A stretch of DNA of 5,625 bases from JBBSEZ01 sp038239195. GTDB taxonomy: Bacteria > Planctomycetota > Planctomycetia > Gemmatales > Gemmataceae. The notes beneath the pieces were generated by a model that made no database searches, was not told the origin of the DNA, and was given only the letters and a program-made list of their open reading frames with translations. The DNA lies in contig JBBSEZ010000557.1 of the NCBI GenBank assembly GCA_038239195.1, positions 1 through 5,625 on the forward strand, read 5' to 3'. The stretch's first letter is position 1, and each line of letters opens with the position of its first letter. This document shows positions 1 to 5,421 of this stretch, piece after piece. Made by a program: the position numbers and the translations under genes.

Positions 1-5
1 CACCC

Positions 6-25
6 GACCGGCTGGAAAGCCGGTC
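6..25. repeat. perfect 8-bp hairpin with GGAA tetraloop
   Basis: GACCGGCT (6-13) pairs perfectly with AGCCGGTC (18-25) around the loop GGAA, which fits the stable GNRA tetraloop class. It lies 26 bases before the transporter ATG. There is no U-tract after it, so it is a poor intrinsic terminator for an upstream gene. It could be a REP-like dispersed palindrome or a structure in the transporter's 5' leader. The window starts too close to it to tell what is upstream. Confidence 0.5.
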
Positions 26-50
26 CCACGGCAACCCCCGGACGGCACCC

Positions 51-1694
51 ATGACCGCCTCCCCGCGACCCACCTCCGTCCGCTACCTCATCGTCGGCGT
101 CACCGCCCTGGCCGCCGTCCTCCTCTATCTCGACCGCGTCTGCATCTCCTTCACCGCCGTCTACGTGCAGCAAGACCTCGGCCTGACGCGGGAGGAGATG
201 AGCTACGCCCTGGGCGCCTTCTTCTTCGCCTACGCCCTGGCGCAGGTCCCCGGCGGCTGGCTCGGCGACCGCTTCGGCGCTCGCCTCACGTTCGCGCTCT
301 GTGTCCTGCTCTGGTCGGCCTTCACGGCCGGCACCGCCCTGGCCACCGGGCTGCTCACCCTCCTCCTCGCCCGGCTCGCGTTCGGCCTCGCCCAGGCCGG
401 CGCCTACCCCACGGCCGCGGGGCTGGTCCGCTCCTGGGCGCCACCCGACGCCCGCGGCACCGCCAGCGGGCTCGTCTCGCTGGGCGGCCGGCTCGGCGGG
501 GCGAGCGCCTCCCTCCTCACCGCCCTCCTCCTCGTCGCCTTCGTCCCCCCTTCCTCCCCCTCCGCCCTGCGCGATGACGACCTCCGCGACGCCGACCTCC
601 TCCGCCAACAGCTCGCCAATCCCAAAGACGACACGCAAGCCGAGCTCGCCCGACGCCTCCGCCCTCACCTTCCGGGCTCCAGCGAGAATTCCGCTCTCCG
701 AAGCGGCTTGAACGAGGCCCTGGACCAGCCCGACCTGACGGCGAGGCTCGACTTCGCCGACTGGCCCCTGCCGCGCGAGGCCCGCTCGCTGCTGGCCCGC
801 GCTCCCGAACAGCGCAGCGCCGCCGAGACGCAACGGCTCAACCGGCTCGTCCTCGAGACCGCTCACCCCGGCGCCCTGCGCCAGCTCCACGGCGATGGCT
901 GGCGCCCCGTGCTCCTGACCTACGGCGCCGTTGGACTGCTCGTCGCGGCCCTCTACTGGTTCGTCGTCCGCGACGCGCCGCGCCGGCACCCCTGGTGCAA
1001 CGCCGCCGAGGTGGCGCTGATCGAGGCGGGCGAGCGGCCTGCCGTTTCGGACCCCGCCGAGCGCGGCATCCCCTGGCGGCTGCTGCTCACCAATCGCAAC
1101 CTCTGGCTGACCTCGCTGGGACAATTCTGCACCAACATCGGCTGGGCGTTCCTCGTCACGCTGTTCCCCGGATACCTCGCCGACGCCTTCGCCGTGCCGA
1201 TCGAGCAGCGGGGAGTGATGGTCACGACGGCGCTGCTCGTCGGCTGCCTCGGCATGTTCGCGGGCGGCTGGCTCACCGACGCGCTCGTGCGCCGCATCGG
1301 GCGGCGCCGCGGCCGATCCCTGCCGATCGGGCTGACGCAGTTCGTCTGCGCGCTGGCGTGCCTCAGCTGTCCGTGGCTGCCAAGCGCCTGGGCCGTGGTG
1401 GCGGCGCTGGCCGTGATGGCTTTCGCCGTCGATCTCGGCGTGCCGTCCATCTGGGCGTTTCTGCAAGACGTCTCCGGGCGGCACACCGGCTCGGCGCTCG
1501 GCTTCGGAAACACGTGGGGCAATTTCGGCGCCGCCCTCTCTCCCGTGCTGCTGGCCTTCATTCAGAGGCAGTGGGGCTGGGGCGCCGCGTTCGTGACGTG
1601 CGCCGTCACCTTCACCCTCGCCGGGCTCGCCGGGCTGCGGCTCGACGCGACCAGGCCGATGGAGGCGGCCGAGGGCGCCGGGGAAGGACGCTAA
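51..1694 (+). CDS. MFS transporter, anion:cation symporter (ACS)-like, with large TM5-TM6 insert
   Basis: This is an inner-membrane secondary transporter of the major facilitator superfamily. The N-terminal half reads like the ACS family (hexuronate, glucarate, phthalate and similar organic anions). It has 'YLDR' at the end of TM1 (26-29), 'YALAQVPGGWLGDRFGAR' across TM2 and motif A (61-78), an 'LLWSAFTAGTALATG' TM3, and 'LARLAFGLAQAGAYP' in TM4. I place TM segments near 12-27, 51-71, 79-98, 100-120, 140-165, 286-305, 351-377, 388-408, 423-442, 446-468, 483-503 and 510-530. A motif-A-like stretch recurs after TM8 (GGWLTDALVRRIGRRRGR, 405-422). At 547 aa it is about 100 longer than typical ACS members, because about 115 hydrophilic residues (about 167-282) lie between TM5 and TM6, predicted on the periplasmic side. 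The reading frame is open to the window's left edge, but residues 1-11 make a normal short cytoplasmic N-terminus, so ATG 51 is reasonable despite no clear Shine-Dalgarno. The substrate cannot be read from sequence. The family call is strong and the ACS assignment is likely. Confidence 0.92.
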   Translation: MTASPRPTSVRYLIVGVTALAAVLLYLDRVCISFTAVYVQQDLGLTREEMSYALGAFFFAYALAQVPGGWLGDRFGARLTFALCVLLWSAFTAGTALATGLLTLLLARLAFGLAQAGAYPTAAGLVRSWAPPDARGTASGLVSLGGRLGGASASLLTALLLVAFVPPSSPSALRDDDLRDADLLRQQLANPKDDTQAELARRLRPHLPGSSENSALRSGLNEALDQPDLTARLDFADWPLPREARSLLARAPEQRSAAETQRLNRLVLETAHPGALRQLHGDGWRPVLLTYGAVGLLVAALYWFVVRDAPRRHPWCNAAEVALIEAGERPAVSDPAERGIPWRLLLTNRNLWLTSLGQFCTNIGWAFLVTLFPGYLADAFAVPIEQRGVMVTTALLVGCLGMFAGGWLTDALVRRIGRRRGRSLPIGLTQFVCALACLSCPWLPSAWAVVAALAVMAFAVDLGVPSIWAFLQDVSGRHTGSALGFGNTWGNFGAALSPVLLAFIQRQWGWGAAFVTCAVTFTLAGLAGLRLDATRPMEAAEGAGEGR

Positions 1695-1699
1695 GCCGC

Positions 1700-1717
1700 A
1701 AGCGGCGGGCCCGCTTT
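1700..1717 (+). terminator. terminator-like hairpin after the transporter gene
   Basis: AAGCGG (1700-1705) and CCGCTT (1711-1716) form a 6-bp stem around CGGGC, beginning six bases after the stop codon. Only three Ts (1715-1717) end the structure, so the U-tract is weak. The same bases can also form a competing GCCGC/GCGGC stem (1695-1706). Position favours a terminator, but the tail makes this tentative. Confidence 0.35.
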
Positions 1718-1764
1718 GGCGCTCAAGGGCAGGAAATGGAGGCGCCTCGCGCGCGGCCCGGCGA

Positions 1765-1770
1765 TACAAT
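1765..1770 (+). promoter_or_regulatory. possible -10 box (TACAAT) for the Ppx/GppA-like gene
   Basis: TACAAT matches the sigma-70 -10 consensus at five of six positions and is an AT-rich island in a GC-rich gap, 60 bases before the start codon. No convincing -35 element sits 16-18 bases upstream (that region is GCGCCTCGCG), so this is a weak to moderate call. Confidence 0.3.
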
Positions 1771-1771
1771 T

Positions 1772-1805
1772 GCCCGGAGCAACCCGGGCGCCCTTTCACC
1801 AGGGC
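1772..1805 (+). other. two tandem short hairpins in the 5' leader
   Basis: GCCCGG (1772-1777) pairs with CCGGGC (1784-1789) over a 6-base loop. It is followed at once by GCCCT (1790-1794) pairing with AGGGC (1801-1805), also over a 6-base loop. If the TACAAT box is real, both fold in the leader of the next gene. In DNA this GC-rich such stems arise often by chance, so no function is claimed. Confidence 0.3.
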
Positions 1806-1830
1806 CCCTCCCTCCCAAGAGGCGCTCCCC

Positions 1831-2919
1831 ATGCGAAAGTTTCTGTGGCGGGCCATGCCCGTCGTGGTGGCCCTGGTCTTTCCGACGCCGGCGCGCGCCG
1901 AAACGCACGCGGGCATCGAGGTCGGCGGGCGGGGCATCAAGGCCACCGCCATCGATGCCACCGTCACCAAGGAAGGCTACGTCTACACGCGCCTCTACGC
2001 CGACACCTACAACACGACGCTCTCCGTGCTCCACGAGGGCGCGTTCCGCAAGGAGGCCATCGCCGACGCCGCGAATGGGATCGCGCGCTTCTTCAAGACG
2101 TTCCGCGAGAAGTACAAGGTGCCGGCCGAGCGCATCCACGTGGTCGGCAGCAGCGGGCTGCCCAAGGCAACCAACTGGGACGACTTCGTCGCCGCCGTCC
2201 GCAAGGCGACGGGCAAGCAAATTCACTTCATCGACGACCGCACCGAGGTGGCGCTGTCCATCGCCGGCATCGTGCCGCGCACCTACCGCGACGTGGCCAT
2301 CCTCCTCGACATTGGCGGTGGAAACACCAAGGGCGGGTTTCAGTTGGTCGGCCAGCCGCTCGCTTACTTCAGCGTTCCCTTCGGCGCCGTCAGCTACGCC
2401 GTCCGCGCGCGGCAAGAGGCGATGGTCTCCAAGAAGACCTTCCTCCAGGCCGCGGGCGGGCTGCGCGAGGAGGTACTCGTCAAGCCGATGCGGGCCGGCG
2501 CCGGGAAGATGCCCGGCCTCGCCAAGCGCAACCGGGCGTACCTCAGCGGAGGGACGCTGTGGGCGATGATTGCGTTCACCCACCCCGAGCAGGTCGATCT
2601 GCCCTACGTGACGTTCACCGCCGCCGACCTCAACCGCTATTGCGCCCTCGTCGCCAAGACGGAAGGCAAACTGCCGACGCCCGACCTGAGCAAGATCGCC
2701 GACCCGGACCGGCGCAAGAAGGCGCTCAAGGAGGTCGCCGCGGTCAAGAAGACGTACACGCCCGAGAACCTCATCGCCGGGGCTGAGATCCTCAAAGCGC
2801 TGTCGGCGTCGTTCGACCTCGAAAAGCGCACGCTGGTGTTCCCGCGCTACGCCTACGTGGGCTGGCTAAGTGCCTACGTCGTGGGGGAAGGGCTGGGGAC
2901 GAAGGGGCCGAAACGGTGA
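1831..2919 (+). CDS. exported Ppx/GppA-like (ASKHA-fold) phosphatase/ATPase-like protein
   Basis: This 362-aa protein has the layout of the exopolyphosphatase / pppGpp phosphohydrolase (Ppx/GppA) branch of the actin-Hsp70-sugar kinase fold. A phosphate-1-like segment is GIEVGGRGIKATAID (28-42), with Glu where the family usually has Asp. The stretch VVGSSGLPKATNWDDF (104-119) matches the Ppx 'TSALRxAxN' region, and IDDRTEVALSIAGI (134-147) matches the 'GxEEAxLxxxGV' region. ILLDIGGGNTKGGF (157-170) is the phosphate-2 signature, and AYLSGGTLWAMIAF (236-249) is the adenosine-like glycine motif. It is shorter than E. coli PPX and lacks its C-terminal HD-type half. Residues 1-23 form a Sec-type signal peptide: MRKFLWR, then a hydrophobic run, then ARA before Glu24. 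An in-frame ATG at codon 9 would still retain the hydrophobic run, so the leader is not a start-choice artefact. A Shine-Dalgarno-like AAGAGG (1817-1822) sits 8 bases upstream. Known family members are cytoplasmic, so an extracytoplasmic copy is odd. It may hydrolyse polyphosphate or a nucleotide, or only bind a ligand; activity is not established. Confidence 0.85.
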   Translation: MRKFLWRAMPVVVALVFPTPARAETHAGIEVGGRGIKATAIDATVTKEGYVYTRLYADTYNTTLSVLHEGAFRKEAIADAANGIARFFKTFREKYKVPAERIHVVGSSGLPKATNWDDFVAAVRKATGKQIHFIDDRTEVALSIAGIVPRTYRDVAILLDIGGGNTKGGFQLVGQPLAYFSVPFGAVSYAVRARQEAMVSKKTFLQAAGGLREEVLVKPMRAGAGKMPGLAKRNRAYLSGGTLWAMIAFTHPEQVDLPYVTFTAADLNRYCALVAKTEGKLPTPDLSKIADPDRRKKALKEVAAVKKTYTPENLIAGAEILKALSASFDLEKRTLVFPRYAYVGWLSAYVVGEGLGTKGPKR

Positions 2920-2927
2920 GGCGCTCG

Positions 2928-3090
2928 AAGAACTTGAACAGAAGGTAACGGAGGCAACGAAGAAAGAAAGCAGAAGAAGAGCAACGAGAAGCGGGCAGGG
3001 GAGTGGGCGCTCCACCCGACAGCTCAGGCGGCCGACTCGCCTTTGTCCTTTCTTCCTTCGTTCTCTTCGTTGCCTTCTGTTCAAATTCTT
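2928..3090. repeat. 163-base imperfect inverted repeat with purine-rich / pyrimidine-rich arms
   Basis: The left arm (2928-2970) and right arm (3048-3090) are reverse complements at 37 of 43 positions, and three of the six mismatches would be G-U pairs in RNA. The outer ends read AAGAACTTGAACAGAAGG on the left and CCTTCTGTTCAAATTCTT on the right. Each arm carries degenerate copies of AACGAAG / CTTCGTT. The 77-base loop holds two smaller stems: GTGG/CCAC (3003-3006 with 3012-3015) and AGGCG/CGCCT (3026-3030 with 3038-3042). The left arm starts 8 bases after the Ppx/GppA-like stop. Short open frames crossing it are low-complexity and not credible genes. It may be a dispersed palindromic or MITE-like element, or a bulky transcript 3' end. 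No target-site duplication is evident, so I leave the class open. Confidence 0.75.
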
Positions 3091-3094
3091 GGCA

Positions 3095-3124
3095 GCCGGG
3101 CGAGCAGGGCGGCGCCTGCCCGGC
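3095..3124. terminator. GC-rich hairpin, possible terminator or processing structure
   Basis: GCCGGGC (3095-3101) and GCCCGGC (3118-3124) form a perfect 7-bp stem, with a competing inner stem GCAGG/CCTGC (3104-3108 with 3115-3119). It is followed by AGTTTGTG, only a weak T-rich tail. It lies immediately after the large inverted repeat and upstream of the candidate promoter for the next gene, a sensible place for a transcription boundary, but evidence for termination is thin. Confidence 0.3.
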
Positions 3125-3177
3125 AGTTTGTGCGGCCGGCGAACCGACGCAACCCCGGACAGCCCTGCCCACTGTCA

Positions 3178-3207
3178 TTGACCGCCCCCCCACCGAGCCG
3201 TCACAAT
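3178..3207 (+). promoter_or_regulatory. candidate sigma-70-type promoter for the zinc-ribbon gene
   Basis: TTGACC (3178-3183) matches the -35 consensus at five of six positions. CACAAT (3202-3207) matches -10 at four of six, with an 18-base spacer. The following CACAATAAGATTT is the most AT-rich stretch near the gene. A start near 3214 would give a leader of about 75 bases containing the palindrome at 3241-3256. Confidence 0.42.
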
Positions 3208-3240
3208 AAGATTTCCCGGGGAATCGTCCCCGCCCCGCCG

Positions 3241-3256
3241 CGCCCGCCGGCGGGCG
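3241..3256. repeat. perfect 16-base palindrome in the leader of the zinc-ribbon gene
   Basis: CGCCCGCCGGCGGGCG is identical to its own reverse complement. It ends 32 bases before the ATG at 3289 and, in RNA, can form a 6-bp all-GC stem with a CCGG loop. It could be a two-fold protein-binding site or a leader hairpin, but all-GC palindromes are more likely by chance in such DNA. Confidence 0.45.
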
Positions 3257-3277
3257 GTCGCGGCTTGCGCTTCCGGC

Positions 3278-3281
3278 GAGG
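3278..3281 (+). promoter_or_regulatory. ribosome binding site (GAGG) that fixes the start at 3289
   Basis: GAGG, within GGCGAGG, lies 7 bases before ATG 3289. The frame is open further upstream to an ATG at 3043, but that would translate the right arm of the inverted repeat, the hairpin and the promoter region into sequence with no domain character. The zinc ribbon begins within 7 residues of the 3289 start, as is usual for this kind of protein. Confidence 0.6.
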
Positions 3282-3288
3282 TGCCGCC

Positions 3289-5421
3289 ATGCCAATCTCG
3301 TTCGCTTGCCCGTCCTGCAAGGCCCGCGTCAAGGCGCCCGACGCCGCCGCGGGCCACGCCCTCAAATGCCCCTCCTGCAAGGCGGGCATCAAGGTGCCCG
3401 TCCCCAGTTCCCCCGCGCTGCCCGACGCGCCCGCGGCCAGGCCCACTCCGTCCGCGGCCCCGCCCGCCCCGGCCCCGGCGCCCGCGCCGAAAATGGCGCC
3501 GATCGATGCCGAAAAGCCGGCCGCGCCCGCGGCGGGGAACGAGTTCTTCGACAACATCGACCTTCTCGCCGACCTGGCACAGCCCACGCCCCCCAAGCCC
3601 AAGCCCAAGCCGGCCCCAGCGCCCGAGGGCCCGGCGCCGGCGGCCTTTCCGCAGATGGAGCTCGGGCCCAGCAAGCCCGCCCCAGCGTCGCCGGCCTTCC
3701 CACAGCTCGAGATCGGGCCGAGCAAGCCCGCGCCGCCCAGCCAACCCAATCCGGCCGGCGACCTCGACCTTTTCGGCGACCTCGACCTGATGGCCGGCGA
3801 ACCGTCGGCGGCCGAGGCTGCACCGCCACCCGCACCTCCGCCCGCTCCGGCCAAGCCTGCCGCCGCGGCCAAGGCGCCCGCCCCCGTCCCGGCCCCGCAG
3901 GAGGAGCTCTTCGGCGATCTCGACGTCGCCAGCGACGAGCCCTCGGCGACGACCAAGGAAGAAGAGGACGTCTTCCAGGATTTCGAGGTCGTCGGCGGGC
4001 CTGCGATCGACGAAGATCCCGGCTTCGAGGTCGTCGAGGAGGAGGAAGTCGAGGAAGAGAAAAAGCCAAAGAAGGCGGTCCCGCCGGCCAAGGTCAACAA
4101 GCCCGTCAAGCCTCCCGCCAAGGTCGCGAAGGTGGCGAAGGTCGAGAAGGTGGAGGAAGTCGAGGAAGTCGAAGCGCCGAAAGTGGTGAAAAAGCCCCCT
4201 GCCAAGGCCCCCCTCAAGGCCCCGGCCAAGGTCGCGAAGGTCGAGGAAGTGGAGGAAGTCGAAGAGGTCGAGGAAGTCAAAGCGCCCCCGCGCAAGAAAC
4301 CGGCAAAGGTCGAGGAGGTCGAAGAAGTCGAAGAGATCGAGGAAGTGCCGACCCCCAAAAAGGCCAGGCCCCCCGAGCAGGCGCCAAAGCCCGCGGCCCG
4401 AAAGGCCCCAGAGATCGAGGAGATCGAAGAAGTCGAGGAGGTGCCGCCCCCCAAGAAGGAGGCCCCCGCCAGCCCGAAGCCCAGGTCGCTGGCCATCGAC
4501 GAGATCGAGGAGGTCGAAGAAGTCGAGGAGGTGAAGTCCGTCGCCGACAAGAAGCCGGCCAAGATGGCCTTGGAGATCGAAGAGGTGGTGGACGTGGAGG
4601 CGGTGGGGCTCTCCGGAGAGATCGAAAACGTCGAGGAGGTGAAGGAGGCCCCGAAGAGATCGCGGAGAGACGACCGCGACGAGGACCGGGAGGCGCCGAG
4701 GAGATCGCGAAGGGACGACCGCGACGAAGACGAGGAAGAGGACCGGAGGCCCCCGAGGCGCTCCCGGAGGGAGGAAGACGTCTGCGACCTGTCGCGCCTG
4801 CTCCAACTGGAGACGATCCACGTCAAGGGAGAGTCGGGCTTTATCGCCGCGACGATCGCCTCGACGAACGCCTACAAGCTGTACGACCCCGCCAAGGGGA
4901 AGCGAGTGGGCGACGCGCGCGAGGTCCAGGATGCGGGGGCGACGGCGGCCCGGTTTCTCGCGGGCGTCCCCCGCGGGTTGACGTCCACCTACATCGAGGT
5001 GACGGAGGGCCGCGACAACGACCTGGTGATGACGGTGCGCCGCTCGCCGCACCTGTGGACCTCGACGATCGAGATCCTCGACGGCGACGGCAAGGTGGCC
5101 GCGACGTTCAAGCGCACCCCGATGGCGAACTTCAGCAAGAAGCCGCTCATCGTCGAAGACCCGGACGGCGAGCCGATCATGAAGCTGGTGCCCAATCCGT
5201 TCAAGGGCCGCTGTGCCTTCACGAGCATGAACGGGAAAGAATACGGCGAGATGGTCACGGAGTCGGCGTACGAGAACAAGATCAAGATCTACTGGTTCGC
5301 GCGCGGCGGGAGCTACTACGTGGTGTTCGATGCCGCGCTCGACAAGCGCCCGCGCCGCAAGATGATCGTACTCGGGGCAGCGCTGGGGATGGACCTGCTC
5401 CAGACCGAGGACACGCGCTGA
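3289..5421 (+). CDS. zinc-ribbon, disordered repeat linker and LURP-one/scramblase-like C-terminal domain protein
   Basis: This 710-aa protein has three parts. (1) Residues 1-38 are a zinc ribbon with C7-x2-C10 and C27-x2-C30, each in a CPSCKA context, resembling the short zinc ribbons that open many planctomycete proteins. (2) Residues about 39-500 are low-complexity. A Pro/Ala-rich part carries four F-x-D/N-type acidic motifs (86-92, 161-167, 207-213, 228-234) and a 17-residue tandem repeat (120-153). Alternating Glu/Val and Lys/Pro/Ala blocks follow (about 247-455), then RSRR/DDRDED repeats (456-497). (3) Residues about 504-706 are a folded domain of repeated beta-hairpins with 'D-x-DG-x2-hydrophobic' turns (594-606, 620-632), ending in a hydrophobic helix, RKMIVLGAALGMDLL (690-704). 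That pattern matches tubby-C-terminal-like / LURP-one / phospholipid-scramblase-like proteins. No signal peptide or clear transmembrane segment is seen, so it is probably cytoplasmic. The function is unknown; lipid or membrane association is inferred from the C-terminal fold only. The domain call rests on pattern reading (about 0.6 sure); the gene itself is secure. Confidence 0.88.
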   Translation: MPISFACPSCKARVKAPDAAAGHALKCPSCKAGIKVPVPSSPALPDAPAARPTPSAAPPAPAPAPAPKMAPIDAEKPAAPAAGNEFFDNIDLLADLAQPTPPKPKPKPAPAPEGPAPAAFPQMELGPSKPAPASPAFPQLEIGPSKPAPPSQPNPAGDLDLFGDLDLMAGEPSAAEAAPPPAPPPAPAKPAAAAKAPAPVPAPQEELFGDLDVASDEPSATTKEEEDVFQDFEVVGGPAIDEDPGFEVVEEEEVEEEKKPKKAVPPAKVNKPVKPPAKVAKVAKVEKVEEVEEVEAPKVVKKPPAKAPLKAPAKVAKVEEVEEVEEVEEVKAPPRKKPAKVEEVEEVEEIEEVPTPKKARPPEQAPKPAARKAPEIEEIEEVEEVPPPKKEAPASPKPRSLAIDEIEEVEEVEEVKSVADKKPAKMALEIEEVVDVEAVGLSGEIENVEEVKEAPKRSRRDDRDEDREAPRRSRRDDRDEDEEEDRRPPRRSRREEDVCDLSRLLQLETIHVKGESGFIAATIASTNAYKLYDPAKGKRVGDAREVQDAGATAARFLAGVPRGLTSTYIEVTEGRDNDLVMTVRRSPHLWTSTIEILDGDGKVAATFKRTPMANFSKKPLIVEDPDGEPIMKLVPNPFKGRCAFTSMNGKEYGEMVTESAYENKIKIYWFARGGSYYVVFDAALDKRPRRKMIVLGAALGMDLLQTEDTR
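3646..3747 (+). repeat. 51-base tandem duplication encoding FPQ-E-GPSKPAP twice
   Basis: Two adjacent 51-base units (3646-3696 and 3697-3747) encode 17-residue copies. They begin FPQMELGPSKPAP and FPQLEIGPSKPAP and agree at 12 of 17 residues. Many third positions differ, so the duplication is not recent or has drifted under protein-level constraint. It lies between the first and second aromatic-acidic motifs in the Pro/Ala-rich linker. Confidence 0.8.
4033..4650 (+). repeat. alternating EEV-rich and K/P/A-rich coding repeat
   Basis: About eight acidic blocks built on Glu-Glu-Val/Ile triplets alternate with basic proline-containing spacers such as KKPPAKAP, PRKKPAK and PPPKKEAPASPKP. The blocks lie near residues 247-257, 285-295, 318-330, 341-353, 375-385, 404-415, 428-437 and 443-452. 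The DNA repeats with a 9-base period, but GAA/GAG and GTC/GTG/ATC are mixed freely. This suggests the protein pattern, and not exact DNA repetition, is maintained. Hydrophobic spacing of exactly three does not fit a canonical heptad coiled coil. Confidence 0.85.
4651..4740 (+). repeat. 45-base tandem repeat encoding (K/R)RSRRDDRDED modules
   Basis: Units 4651-4695 and 4696-4740 match at 37 of 45 bases. Their cores (4656-4686 and 4701-4731) match at 28 of 31, a higher DNA identity than in the EEV region, which suggests a more recent duplication. They encode KRSRRDDRDED (456-466) and RRSRRDDRDED (471-481). A third, shorter protein copy, RRSRREED (490-497), follows directly before the folded C-terminal domain. 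Confidence 0.8.

Noticed and set aside
995..2569. Long + strand frame overlapping the transporter and the Ppx/GppA-like gene
   Set aside because: It is Arg/Ala/Pro-rich with no domain, and it runs through two genes that have clear family motifs in other frames.
2928..3090. CRISPR array or insertion sequence
   Set aside because: There are only two arms in inverted orientation, with no regular direct repeats and spacers, no transposase, and no visible target-site duplication.
3043..3288. 82-codon N-terminal extension of the zinc-ribbon protein from ATG 3043
   Set aside because: It would translate part of the inverted repeat, the hairpin and the promoter-like region. It shows no signal peptide or domain, and ATG 3289 has a GAGG at proper spacing and starts right at the zinc ribbon.
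2792..3295. Small open frames on both strands across the inverted repeat (for example 2866-3084 on the - strand and 2870-3181 on the + strand)
   Set aside because: Their residues (runs of Arg/Lys/Glu or Ser/Phe/Leu) simply translate the purine-rich and pyrimidine-rich arms. They lack ribosome binding sites and any recognisable family.
4033..4650. Classical heptad coiled coil in the EEV region
   Set aside because: Hydrophobic residues recur every third position only, blocks are 8-14 residues long, and prolines interrupt them, so a standard coiled coil is not supported.
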